Below, one piece after another: positions 1-10,330 of a stretch of 59,423 bases of DNA. The notes under the pieces were generated by a model. It was not told the DNA's origin, made no database searches, and was given only the letters and a program-made list of their open reading frames with translations. Positions within the stretch are counted from its first letter, which is position 1. Every line of letters begins with the position of its first letter. A program made the translations under genes and the position numbers. Source of the DNA: Rhypophila decipiens (Eukaryota; Ascomycota; Sordariomycetes; Sordariales; Naviculisporaceae); contig MU858266.1 of the NCBI GenBank assembly GCA_033297075.1, positions 1 through 59,423 on the forward strand, written 5' to 3'.

Positions 1-128
1 ATACGGCCTACATCACAACAAGTCAATATTTGCATGAAACCAGAGAGGATACCAAGCCGTTGCAAATATCCTACTAGAATGCCTAGGAAATCATCGTTCC
101 AATCAAACTCTAAGGAATGGCGAGGCGG

Positions 129-290
129 CGTGTCATGACCAGCATGGTATAACAGCTGGGGGTGCCTAAGGCCATCAAGAAGTGGGGAGATAGGAGCGGA
201 CCAATCAGGAGAGGCGCGAGGTGTTCAAGGCCCGAAGGACAAAGGCTCGGGCCTGAAAGGTCTCGGGCCCAGCAAAACAATACATAGGTA
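129..290 (+). repeat. Dispersed repeat block A, copy 1
   Basis: This stretch, rich in GGGCCCGAG/CTCGGGCC motifs, reappears at about 56559-56724 in the same orientation and at high identity (shared CCAATCAGGAGAGGC, GGCTCGGGCCTGAAA and CTCGGGCCCAGCAAAACA). It carries no convincing coding frame. Here it is followed by LTR-like block B in reverse orientation; in the right-hand copy block B follows in forward orientation. It is part of a transposable element or its target, and the family is not identified. Confidence 0.75.
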
Positions 291-292
291 CA

Positions 293-568
293 TGATCATT
301 ACAGTCAGAATACTTCCTATATAGTAGGAGAGTGCGTAGCGCTCTCCGTCCGGGGATTCTTGAACTCCTCACGCAAGCAATCAAGTTCAGAACTCAGTCA
401 TTAAGTTCATTGTCTACTATCTTGTACATTCTATAATCTCTTAGTTAGAGCAACCTGATCAGTGATAGTACTTGCGTACTTACTCGCTTAACCTCCTTTT
501 TACTTCCAAACCCCCGTTAGGCGTCCCGCCTTACAGTCTGTAACCTACTTAGGTGTCAGGTTGTAACA
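293..568 (-). repeat. LTR-like block B, copy 1 (reverse orientation)
   Basis: Read on the minus strand the block begins TGTTACAACCTGACACCT and ends TGATCA, so it has the TG...CA edges of a long terminal repeat and is about 276 bp long. It matches 56725-56988 (forward) and, in part, 57006-57301 (reverse). A short inner inverted repeat (GGAGAGTGCG...CGCTCTCC) lies around 328-350. No internal retrotransposon genes adjoin it, so a solo LTR is the simplest reading; a short non-autonomous element with terminal inverted repeats is the alternative. Confidence 0.65.
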
Positions 569-925
569 ATTAGGTTGTAAGGGTCAGACTAAATTCACTA
601 TAGGAGTATACCTAATGGGGGAAGGTCTTGGCGGAAATTTTGACTCCAAAATCGGCAACACAGGCGCCTAGATTTGGAGTCGCGACCTCCAGAAATGGAT
701 GTGAATTTCTCAGAAACTCATACTTGAGATGTAATACCCGATCGTTGAAGATGACAACCCTCCTTTGTTACTACATCATACCCATATCAAACTCGAAGAT
801 GAGGCTAGAACACCCAACTAGTCCTGGGACAATATGTACGACCATAAAGAATTTAGAGTGAACCGTTCATGGAAGAACAGAACGTCCTGGTATGCTAAAA
901 AGTCCGGCAGAATGCCCCCTCTCAA
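569..925. other. Gap without a gene
   Basis: Between LTR-like block B and the hydrolase stop codon. No ORF with an ATG start and coding character is visible. It probably holds the 3' UTR of the hydrolase. Confidence 0.5.
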
Positions 926-1789
926 CTAAGCAGATGCTTCTTTTCTCTTCTCAAGTGTGTCTAGCATCCCCATGAAAGACGGCAGGAAATCCTCCATCTC
1001 AACCTCGAATCCCTGATGATGCCCAGGCACGGCCATGGCCGGACAATCCAAAACCACGGCGAGCTCATCCACCGCCCTAGCAAAGAAGGCATCCTTGCAC
1101 CTCACCCCTCTCATAGCGCCAACACTCACTTTGTCCTGCTTAATCTTCCACAGATTGGGCATATATCCCAACTGGACCTTGAACTCGTTCTGCCAAAAGT
1201 TCACAGGGTTACCCGGGTCTGGCCGAACACAAGGGGGGACACCCTCAGCATCATAGCCAATCAACTCGACTTCAAAGGCCTTTTGAGCCACCTCTATGCC
1301 TTGGGTGTCGAACAAGTCGACCAGGTAAACGAACCAGTCAAGCCACTTGGAGCTGTCAGGCAAGAGATTCACCAAGGCCGCCTCATGGACAATCAGATGC
1401 TCGACCATGTCGGGAAAGTCCTGGGCCAATTGCAAGGCGAAGAGACCGCCGCTGCTGCTGCCAAATACGATTGACTTGTCGTGGCCCATTGCTTTGATGA
1501 CTGCGCGGGCGTCTCGAGCTTGTTGTGGCGGGCTGAGCGGTTTGTGCGGGAGGTTGTCGATGGGTTGGCTGGCTGACATTTGGCGCCGGTCGAATGTCAC
1601 GCAGTTGAAACCCTGGGCAGCGAGGGCCTTCATTAGGGAGAAGAACTGGATTCCATGGCCGTTGCCGCCGGGGATGAAGGTTATTAGTCGGCGGTCCGGG
1701 TCTGTGCCCGCGATGTACCAATAGTGAAGACAGCAGGATTCGTTGACGATGGTTCCGTGGGAAAGGCCTTGGGCCAGAGCAGAGGCCAT
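926..1789 (-). CDS. Alpha/beta-fold hydrolase
   Basis: Single-exon gene of 287 residues, starting at the ATG at 1789 (MASALAQGLSHG). The frame stays open to 1948, but that upstream part has no hydrolase character. The fold is shown by an oxyanion-type loop (FIPGGNGHG, about residues 37-45), the nucleophile elbow GSSSGG (about 110-115, Ser nucleophile) and a C-terminal His in VPGHHQGFE. The conserved pattern DRR then A..DARAVI..MG fits proteobacterial/fungal alpha/beta hydrolase_6-like enzymes. There is no signal peptide, so it is probably cytosolic. The substrate cannot be told. Neighbours give no pathway context. Confidence 0.85.
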   Translation of the reverse strand: MASALAQGLSHGTIVNESCCLHYWYIAGTDPDRRLITFIPGGNGHGIQFFSLMKALAAQGFNCVTFDRRQMSASQPIDNLPHKPLSPPQQARDARAVIKAMGHDKSIVFGSSSGGLFALQLAQDFPDMVEHLIVHEAALVNLLPDSSKWLDWFVYLVDLFDTQGIEVAQKAFEVELIGYDAEGVPPCVRPDPGNPVNFWQNEFKVQLGYMPNLWKIKQDKVSVGAMRGVRCKDAFFARAVDELAVVLDCPAMAVPGHHQGFEVEMEDFLPSFMGMLDTLEKRKEASA

Positions 1790-2792
1790 GTTTGAAAACA
1801 AGGTTAAGGTCGGCTTAGTTGACTCGGTTGTGTGCAAAGAAAGACAAAGAGATCCGGTGATTCGGTGAATCTTGCTACAAATACATGTATCTTCAACTGA
1901 AGCACTATCTTCATATTGTCTCAAGGTATTCTTAGGCTGGCTGTGCAATGCCGGGTCCTTGTGTGTTCCCCGCCCGTTTGACTCAGGAGTTCATCCATTA
2001 CCCGGTCAACCAATCAGGTCAATCCATCTCAGAGCCGGGCCGGCCGGCCGGCCGACCGATATCCCAGACGACCCGGAAGGATCGGACTCTGATGCTGACT
2101 CCCTATTGGCCAGTATTGTTGCCACTCGGTGCTCATTCTAGCATAGAAGTAGCAAACCGGCACTATACAAAGACCTTCACATGCTTAATCTGTGCCCAAG
2201 GCCAGTCTTCTCTATTAACAGGAGTCCCGGGCGTCATTCTCAACAGCCAAAATCCAAAGGAGTGTACAGATATGGCGTAGTTCTGATCTTTGTAATTTGT
2301 CTTTAACTCTTCTCGCCGTGATAGAACGCAGTATAACTTGTCAACTTTTTGCGCACGTGTGTATGGAATCAGTAGGTGCCTGACGCAGGAATGGATTGAT
2401 TTGAGCATGTCAAGAATATCAAGATCACCTTCTCAAAATTGACAAAGAGGCCTCCGTGATGTAGTACAGGATGTGGAGACGTCGGCCGCTTGGCATTGGA
2501 TGCCTTGGATCATTACCAAATTCTTGACAACCCCTGTTGACTTTACTGGAATGACATAGCATCGCCTCAGGCTCAGCCCTCCTTGACCAATCGAACTGCA
2601 CAGGGTCAAGATATCTATCACAAAAGGACCAAACATGGATTCGCGTCGACGTGATAAGCCAAATTAGGCATCTCAAAGTCTGTGTAACCTGAACTTGCGA
2701 TTCCTAAAGCCTATCTACCCTCCTTCAACATTCTGGTTCTTGGCGCGAGAAGCGCTTTTAACAAACAAAGGAGAGCAAAAAGGAACAAAACC
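1790..2792. other. Intergenic region, divergent promoters
   Basis: Lies between the minus-strand hydrolase and the plus-strand secreted protein, so it should contain both promoters. A GC-rich GGCC tandem tract sits at about 2038-2054. Small ORFs on both strands lack coding character. No RNA gene seen. Confidence 0.5.
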
Positions 2793-4034
2793 ATGGCGCG
2801 AGAATTACAAGTCAAACAGGCATTCAGATCTGCTCTGCTCTTTGTGGTATGCCTGACAACAATAGCAGCTGCCGACTGCTCGCGCCACAGAAACTATCAA
2901 CCACATTCACCACCAGCCGCGCCTTCAACCTAAACTACGATCCAGACGCACCTGCGGAAGACGCCATCGTCTATGGATTCTCGTCCAAAGGATGGGAGAC
3001 GGCCTTCGTCACCGCCAACGCCACAGGCTATGCCAACATCACAGGCTACGACATGTCCACGGCCTACCCCGGCAGCCGCTCTCCCGAGGACTGGCAAGAC
3101 TCGGTGCAGGCGCGAACGGGAGTAAACTTCACTAGCGGACCGAACCCGGGTTTAGCCACGGGGATCTGGCTACGGACCCATGTGCCCGCAAATCTGCTGC
3201 AGCCGATCAAGCTCCCCAACGGCACTACCATCCAGACCCTGCCCCAGGACCTGGCCGCGTGGCAACTCTGCCCGATTATCTGGGCCGGGCCGAACCTGAG
3301 GTCCAAGACGCCGCTTGCCGGTCCTGGCTGCGCCGGGTTCTTGTCTGAACAGTGTATCGCCGATTGGCAGGAGAATCTGCGCAAGACGTTTGTTAGCGGC
3401 AATCAGCAGGACGATGGACCAAAGTGGAGACGTTGTCCGACGCCCTCACTGAGGCAGATGCCGTCCAGTTGCAACGAGACTGGTTTGTTTGGAAACTTCG
3501 GCGGTTTTACGGCCAGTGCGTGATTTAGTACCCCTATAGCTCTTCAGGTGACTATACTTACCTCTTGTATCGATAGAATTCAACGAAATCAGCACGACAT
3601 TCTCGGACAACATGACGGACCAGTCCGATATAAACCAGGCCCCGCTGATACCCACAAACGGAACGTTTGAGATGTTCATGTTCACCATCAACAAACCTAC
3701 GACGGATGAAAAGGAGTACACAAGCCGGATGGACGCCGAGCTCACCGAGGCTATGGAGCGGGTCTTTGTCATGGCGCATATGTGGGGGACTCCGGGCAAA
3801 TTCAGGCCCCCCAACGAGACCGTCCCGAGTCCACAGGCTACTGTGCAGTTGACTTGTTTGCAGGCTAATGGAAGGGTTCTCGCGAATGACGACGCAGCCG
3901 GGGGAAGAGATGAGAATGACGACGCGACCGGAGGACAAGATGAGAATGGGGGTTCATTTATCCAGCCCCTTGGTTCGTTGTGGACGCTCGTGGCCGCTGC
4001 AACGGTTTGGGAAGGTGTGCTATCTTGGTTGTGA
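2793..4034 (+). CDS. Secreted, probably GPI-anchored protein of unknown function
   Basis: I do not recognise the family. The ATG at 2793 opens a good signal peptide (hydrophobic FRSALLFVVCLTTIAAA), but that frame stops at 2931. The main body is one frame over and runs from about 2849 to 3515. A 44-base intron (2847-2890, donor GTATGC, acceptor CCACAG) would restore phase but cut the signal peptide; a frameshift is the alternative. A clear second intron is 3516-3576 (donor GTGCGT, acceptor GATAG), joining ...GGFTA to FNEISTTF. With both introns the protein is 378 residues. It has many N-glycosylation sequons and paired Cys. The hydrophobic tail after an acidic D/E/G/N-rich spacer fits a GPI signal. 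Confidence 0.6.
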
Positions 4035-4681
4035 AATGTTGCCAGATTGGATGCTCCTATGGGACCAGCTTTGGCATTTTTTTTGGTGGGAAATATTTTA
4101 CTGTCAGTAGACTACGATTTATCAACTCAGTCTATTCAACATGGCGTCGAGACTCTTCTTGTCCTATTGGCTGGGTAATTCCGACCTCCGAGACATCCTA
4201 TGCAGGGAGAGCCGTCTTTTTCCTTTTATTTCGACGACAGGTCAAAAACTTTACCATGCGTGGAACCTCTACCTTTCTTGATCTTTACTCTTTATTATTA
4301 ATATAGGCCTCCTTCGAGCTCTCCAGAGACAGCCGAAATGTCTGCGCGTGCTCGATCTATACTGTTTTGAAAAGTGCCACTCTTTTGCGCGTCGAAAGGA
4401 ATAGCACCACTGAACTGGCGCCGACTTTCAGAGTACTACCCGAGTAGGCCCTTTACGGCGACTAAGAAGACTGAGACGACAAAGAAAGAGGATGAAAACT
4501 TGATTGAGTTGCGCCATACCTTTCAAGACCTGAGAGTAAATAACCTGCCCGGTCCCCAGGCCATGCAACAAAAGACAGCCAAACAAACAGAAAACTCACC
4601 ATGCTGCAATAACAGATTTGGCCTCAAACGCACCATCTCCTTAGTATCTACCATTACAATGGACATACCACCGAGGGGTCC
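4035..4681. other. Intergenic region
   Basis: No coding frame with support; several AT-rich tracts (about 4070-4320). It includes the 3' UTR of the upstream secreted-protein gene. Confidence 0.45.
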
Positions 4682-5308
4682 ATGTACTCTAGGTACATTC
4701 AGCTTGATATCGGCATACCTGTTGCAGTACCCGTAAACGTCTCCAAAACGGACGCCAATTCAGACCCCGGGATAACAGTTGGTGGTATAGTCCTCCAGGA
4801 GTATCTCCGGAGACTTTATCGCTCCCTGCCCGCCTCGTATCACGAGCTCGACGCTTTCCACCACAATGTTCAACTTACCAAGGCCGAGGTTTTCGAGAGG
4901 ATGGCCAAGTGGTGTGAGCCTGATATGATTAGGGGCATTAGGAATGTCCCAAACTTGAATCATAAGCACCCCAAATCGAAGACTATCCAGCTGGCCCTTG
5001 CAAAACGTGGAGATTGGGACAATGCTACTTATGGGTATGGGATCGAAAGATACATTCAATGGTTTGGCCAAACAGGAAAACCCGAAGATGCGCGCCCTGC
5101 GGCAATCGATTTATTCTACCTTGGTGCTACACCAGGGGTACTCGAAGGAGGTTTGATTGTGAGACTGAAAACCTCTCCATCCTTCCCTCACTTGAAGGCG
5201 GCCTCGGCGAGGGGTTTCTTGCCCGTACTTCACTACGTGCATCAAGTGGCGTGGGCTCTTGTATTTTTGTATGTTTCTGCAAAGATTATCTTTTTTGGCG
5301 AATTATAA
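4682..5308 (+). CDS. Hypothetical protein, doubtful
   Basis: An ATG frame of 208 residues that I do not recognise. The middle part (residues about 35-155) has a protein-like mix with amphipathic helices, for example EYLRRLYRSLP and KAEVFERMAKW, followed by a Trp/Tyr-rich stretch (YGIERYIQWFGQ). The last 20 residues are hydrophobic (WALVFLYVSAKIIFF), which could be a tail anchor. There are no clear introns, no known motif and no family context. It could be a real orphan gene, a decayed gene or a chance ORF in an otherwise gene-poor 2.2-kb stretch. Confidence 0.3.
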   Translation: MYSRYIQLDIGIPVAVPVNVSKTDANSDPGITVGGIVLQEYLRRLYRSLPASYHELDAFHHNVQLTKAEVFERMAKWCEPDMIRGIRNVPNLNHKHPKSKTIQLALAKRGDWDNATYGYGIERYIQWFGQTGKPEDARPAAIDLFYLGATPGVLEGGLIVRLKTSPSFPHLKAASARGFLPVLHYVHQVAWALVFLYVSAKIIFFGEL

Positions 5309-6288
5309 GGACTGGGACGTAGAGCTTGGGCGTGAGAGAGAGTAGCCGTATCTGGATTCAGAACTAGCAGCCTGTACCCCTTCTAGTCATTTATCGTCAA
5401 TAGAACACCAGTCTCACCTAGCTCACAATAGCCTCTCAAGGTCAAGCTTTGGAACCTGCACCGCTCATCTCAATGCCCGTGTTCTCCGCAAAGTGCAGGC
5501 CCTGGACGATAACCTTTGTTGTTCATCCCTCCTTTGTCAAACGCAATTCGGTATACACTAGCAGGGTGCACCTACTTTGCCTTGACTTCTCCGCAGTCAC
5601 TTCATACCATCAGGATTGTTCCCAGTCGAACCACAACTGCAACTTATCCGACTCCCCAATCAACGGCAGTTCCAGGGCAAACCGATGAAATGGACTAAAT
5701 GTTTGTGATTGGCCACGGTCTCGTCCCTCGAGATCCGGAAGCCGACAACACTATCGTCCGCGACACAGGTGGTCTGATCGAGACCGTGGCTAGCTGAGTG
5801 GACGAAAATGATGCCCGACCCCTGACTTGGTATTGAGAAGGGTCGACGTCGTGACAGCTCAGGTGCATAATAAATAAGCGGTGAACATCCCGCACCCGAG
5901 TCCAGGGGACCAGGTCTAGGTTCAATTAACAGGCCGAAACAGGGCATATCATTGCGGGAAACCCAGCCACTAGGATAACATTCACGATAGTGGAGTCTGA
6001 CATGTCGCACGAAAGTAAACAACCCGCATGAGGGGGGACACAGCGTGGCCAGCTGACAAGTAGGATTCCGAGTATTGGATGTCTTCGGTGAGGATGTCTC
6101 CCGACGGGCAAGTAGAGGCGGTGAATGCCCCGAAAACTGCCGCGGTAGGAGTTCCAGTAATGCTCATAAATACAAACCAGATCCTCCTTCACTTGCATTC
6201 AGATTCATCATCACCGCCTTACCAACCGCAGATCGCCGCACAACCCAACTAAACCCATTCACACCGCACAACTTACGTTACCTCAGCC
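5309..6288. other. Intergenic region upstream of tyrosinase
   Basis: Several overlapping small ORFs on both strands, none with convincing composition or motifs. The last 100 bases before 6289 are C/A-rich, as in fungal 5' leaders, and a TATA-like ATAAATAC lies at about 6166. It should contain the tyrosinase promoter. Confidence 0.45.
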
Positions 6289-8427
6289 ATGGCAACCGCG
6301 CAAGATCTTGCGGCCTCGGGTGTTGTCGTGGGGATGAAGGCGCTGACGGGAGAAGTCCAGCCCAGGGTGGACATTGACGTGCTCCTCACCGAGAAACCCG
6401 ACACGTTCAATCTCATGCTGCAGGCTCTGGCAGCAATGCAGAAGAAGCCCGACTTGCTGGGTTTCTACTCCATTGCCGGCATCCATGGGTTTCCCACCAC
6501 CACCTGGGACTCGGTCCTGAGCCGGTTCAACAGTGCAGGTGCCAGGTTTGGCGGTTACTGCCCCCACGGACGCATCATCTTTCCCACCTGGCACCGGCCT
6601 TATTTGTTGTTGATCGAGGTACATCCAGGAGTACACATCAATCCTGTAACATCAAACGCTGACAGTTGCCGTAGCAAACCATCTACCAAAACATGGTCGA
6701 GATCGCGGCCAAGTACGACCCGCCTCACCGGGAGAGATACCTCAAGGCGGCCAATGAATTCCGACTTCCTTATCTCGACTACTTTCGGGCCAGAGATGAC
6801 AGAGGTGTCAAAGTCCCCGGTCCTAGCGAGGATAAGTGGTCCAAGTACGATTTCCGGTTGCCCGACGTGCTCAACGAGCCTCGTATCAATGTCAAGCTGC
6901 CGCCCTTGGACAATATCGAGGAGATTGACAATCCCCTGTATACATACAAGTTCAAGGACAACCACAACCTCCCCCAGGAGGACTGGGGTCAAGTCAATAC
7001 ACCAGGCCAGCCGCCGCAATTCTCGACTTCGCAAACCCTCCGGTGGCCCACATCCGCGACCCAGACCGAGCACGATCTAGAGGCTCTTAGTATCTCTCTC
7101 AACCAAGCCAGAGCAGGCGGAATAACCACCTTCTTCGATCTAATCAGCACGGCCCCCTACGCCACACTTGAAGCCGTCGCATCAGACAGGCTCGTACGGG
7201 GCGACATGACAACCTTCCGCAAGCTCAACGAGGACAACCAGGTGATCGGTAGCGGCTCGATAGAAGGCTTTCACGGAAACTACCACATCTTTATCGGCGG
7301 AAACAGCGGGCACATGAGTGTCGTCCCCATCGCAGCGTTTGACCCTGTCTTTTGGCTGCATCATGCCCAGGTCGACCGGGTCTGGTCTCTCTGGCAAGCC
7401 TTTCATCCCGATGTCTGGTTCCCACCTGCCAAGAAGGCTGGTCAGCAAGCCGACAATGAGAAAGATCTCTTGCCCTTTTACCTCCAACGCGACCGGCCGG
7501 GCAAGGGCAAGTTTTATAACTCGGATAATACCAAGAGCACCGAGGACCTAGGCTATGTGTACGACGACTTTATCGGCCTCGGCGGGAAGAAGGACGAGCT
7601 ACTGAGCCGCCTCAAGGCCAAGTATGACTGGCAGAGGATCAAACCCGACGACCCGAGCGTTACTGACCCCAACGAAGCAATGAAGCCCCTCTTCAACAAG
7701 ATCCACTCGTCCTATTTCCTGGCCAATCTCAAATCACCCAAAACACTCACGCCCGCTGTACCAGCCCCTAGTACCAGTACAACCCGCAGACGTAGTAGAA
7801 AGCCCCTGCAGTCTCTGGTCGCGCAATCCGCCGCCACTGCAAAAATTGACGCCATCTTCGACAGAGAGTGGTACGTCGACACAACAGTCCTACGATCAGC
7901 CGCCAACGGCCCATTCACAATCTACTTCTTCCTCGCACCGCAAGGCGAGGTAACTAGCGACGGGGCTTCGCTCGCCCAGTCGCCTTTCCTCGCGGGGATA
8001 AATCACATGTTTGTTGCCTCGGCCGAGGCATGCGATAATTGTGGTGATCTCGAAGCCTTGCGGCAAATGTCGAGCGAGACGACGCCCATCACGCCCTTGC
8101 TGCTGACTTATCTCGAGCTTGAAGATAACGAGCTGGAGAGTCTTAGGCCAGAACACGTCAAGCCTTTCTTGGTCCAGTATTTGAGGTGGAGGGTTGTGTT
8201 TGTAAGTCCCAACTGACCAATCCTTGAAATGAAGAAATCTTGCTAACTGGACTGTGACACAGAATGGCTCGGAAATACAAGACCCTAGGGTGCTGGCCCA
8301 GTCGGCCCATCTGAACATTGGTGTCAGCGCAAAGGTGTACCACGACGATGGAACCAAGACGTATGAGGAGTATCCCGATGTAGTGGAGCAGATCAAGGCG
8401 AATGCTAGTGCTGTTGCTGGAGTTTGA
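6289..8427 (+). CDS. Tyrosinase (type-3 copper polyphenol oxidase)
   Basis: Exons 6289-6618, 6675-8201 and 8263-8427 give 673 residues, the usual size of a fungal pro-tyrosinase. The enzyme hydroxylates monophenols and oxidises o-diphenols to quinones, a step in melanin formation. CuA histidines lie in GIHGFP, CPHGR and TWHRPY (residues about 65-105). The Cys in YCPHG has the C-x-H spacing of the thioether bridge. CuB ligands lie in HGNYH and FWLHHAQVDR (about 325-365). The C-terminal third after the YLRWRV strand fits the shielding domain cleaved on activation. There is no signal peptide, so the enzyme is probably made intracellularly. Introns have clean GT-AG ends and GCTGAC/GCTAAC branch sites. 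Confidence 0.95.
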
Positions 8428-8659
8428 TGAGCGAACTGAATCCAAGTCATTAGTTCAAGTTTATTGGCATGGCTGGGATGGGATCGATTTGACATTGAAG
8501 TTAGCCTCTTTGGATTGGGCTGTATTCAGTTGATTCTCAAAACTTGACTTGTTCGGATGTCTGGGTTGAATTAGAGTGAAGAAAGTACAGGGTTAGGGTT
8601 AATCGACGAGGTTGTACCTAGAGGGCCAGCAACTGACGATCACGTGCCGCCGTGTCCAA
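8428..8659. other. Tyrosinase 3' flank
   Basis: No gene seen. Probably the 3' UTR of the tyrosinase gene, running into a dispersed repeat at 8660. Confidence 0.4.
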
Positions 8660-8800
8660 ACGCTCCACTTGTCAGAATATCGCACTTGGTTGTTGAATTG
8701 ATTCTGATTGAATTCATTTTCCTCCTTCTCCTCTCTGGCTTCGCTAGAGAGGTTCTCTTATAACTATACATAGTGGCAATACTGGTGGCAAATATGACGA
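8660..8800 (-). repeat. Short dispersed repeat, copy 1
   Basis: Read on the minus strand this contains ATTCAATCAGAATCAATTCA, then ACCAAGTGCGATATTCTGACAA, preceded by TTGCCACTATGTATAG...TATAAGAGAACC. The same string of motifs, diverged, occurs on the plus strand at about 57130-57268. No coding frame. It looks like a degenerate short non-autonomous element. Confidence 0.6.
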
Positions 8801-9009
8801 AACCGGTGACAAAGATTATTACCAATATTTCCAGTCATTTCCAGAGAGTTCCTTCTGATAGTGATAACCAATCCCTTCCGAATGACAAGGAATATTCTGA
8901 CACCACTCCCATTTGATTAGTCCCGACAGAGTCAATCGCGTTTGCACTTCTCTTGCGCGACATCCATCTCTTGGATAACAACAGCCAACGTGTCTTAATT
9001 CGACCCAGT

Positions 9010-10086
9010 ATGCGTGACAAACCTTCCAAACCGGCCGATCCCAAGGACCCCCTGTCAGCACAAGGCGCCGCCTCACGCGTCGAGAAGCTGGCTCGCCCAA
9101 AGAAGGAGTTTAAAGATCTCCCATCATGGTACCATCGATTGCGAGCCCTTGTATACCACCCCCGCCACGGATGGGATTTTCACGATATCCAACCTGGGGA
9201 CTTTGACGAGGATATCTCGGACTTTGGAACCGACGATGATCCTGATTGGTCCGACGATGACTACCCTCCTGGTTGCGAATGCGACCTGGAGTTAGGGTGC
9301 GAGTGTGATTGGCCCTCGGAGGAAGAAGAGGATCTGTCGGAGGCACCATACGACGGCCCCGAGGCCCATTTGTACTTCCACCTAAATGATCTACGTTTCG
9401 AACGAAAACGAGACCGGTGGGAGTCGAGGCTTCACTTCCGGGATGCCAAAGCACGAGCTATCGAGGAGGATCGGAAATCGGAGCAGGAGCATCTCGACGG
9501 ATACGAAGGCTTCAAGAAGGAACAACAGAAAGAGTTGGAGGCGAGCGGGAAGAAGAAACGCAAAAGGACACGGCTTGGCGACCTTCGTGGCCAGGCGTTC
9601 AGAACGTGTTGCACCGATTACGTCGACTGCTTCGGCCCTTCTAGGCACATTATCGAATTTGAAGAGTTTGACAAGGATGGACACGAGCCTGGGATGACGC
9701 ATGGTCGGATGGCCATGGGTGATGTAGGGATGTATAGCGTGTTTGAATTTCCCACCCCAAAATATCCTAGTCGGAGAGCCGTTGCCGTCAAGTTGGAGGG
9801 TACGGGACCCGAAATGTTCATCAAGTTCCTGGGTAACGGTTACATCAAGGTCAAGATTCCTCGGGAATATGCGGTCCGTGTAAACAGGTATGCAGACGAG
9901 TACCCCCGGAATCTTGACAAGCGAGATGTTCCGGAAGTGTTCAAGTTTATTGGTGCAAAGTTTGATCTAAAGAAAGAGACCCAAGAGAGAGAAGAGGCAT
10001 TTGCGGCAATGAGGGCACGGGAGCGGTCATCGTCGCCGGTAGTATCATGGGGACATGGATATAGATACGGGATTCAAGCTGTTTAG
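9010..10086 (+). CDS. Acidic hypothetical protein
   Basis: Single-exon ORF of 358 residues from the ATG at 9010. I do not recognise the family. The N-terminal third is basic, then strongly acidic (DFDEDISDFGTDDDPDWSDD). It carries a compact Cys pair cluster CECD...CECD (about residues 85-100) just before a Glu run. The middle is a charged helix, probably coiled coil (residues about 130-200), ending in a basic KKKRKRTR stretch that could be a nuclear localisation signal. A second Cys group, RTCCTDYVDCFG, follows. The C-terminal third is more globular, with PTPKYPSRRAVAVKL and a KIPREYAVRVNRY segment. Paired Cys-x-Cys could bind metal, but no known zinc finger fits. Confidence 0.7.
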   Translation: MRDKPSKPADPKDPLSAQGAASRVEKLARPKKEFKDLPSWYHRLRALVYHPRHGWDFHDIQPGDFDEDISDFGTDDDPDWSDDDYPPGCECDLELGCECDWPSEEEEDLSEAPYDGPEAHLYFHLNDLRFERKRDRWESRLHFRDAKARAIEEDRKSEQEHLDGYEGFKKEQQKELEASGKKKRKRTRLGDLRGQAFRTCCTDYVDCFGPSRHIIEFEEFDKDGHEPGMTHGRMAMGDVGMYSVFEFPTPKYPSRRAVAVKLEGTGPEMFIKFLGNGYIKVKIPREYAVRVNRYADEYPRNLDKRDVPEVFKFIGAKFDLKKETQEREEAFAAMRARERSSSPVVSWGHGYRYGIQAV

Positions 10087-10330
10087 GAGGCTTAGGGTTA
10101 TTCGGAGTGACTTGGAAACGGCAACCAAGTTAGAGGAAGGACGTAGGAATAGTACGACGGCGAGGTTTGGGGGGCAGAGCAAAGAGCAGGTCGGGGAGGG
10201 TTGAAAAGAGTGTTCTTTGCTTGTCTTATGTCTTGTATTTCTGCACCTTGGCCAGTCCAATGTACCCAAAACCGATGTACTGCATATGATGAGACAAATG
10301 AGCAAACGAAAAGGGGAGGCCTTCAACTTT

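Noticed and set aside
628..861. ORF next to the left repeat
   Set aside because: TTG start, no motif, lies beside LTR-like sequence.
5449..6198. Overlapping ORFs on both strands before tyrosinase
   Set aside because: None has an extended protein-like composition or splice partners.
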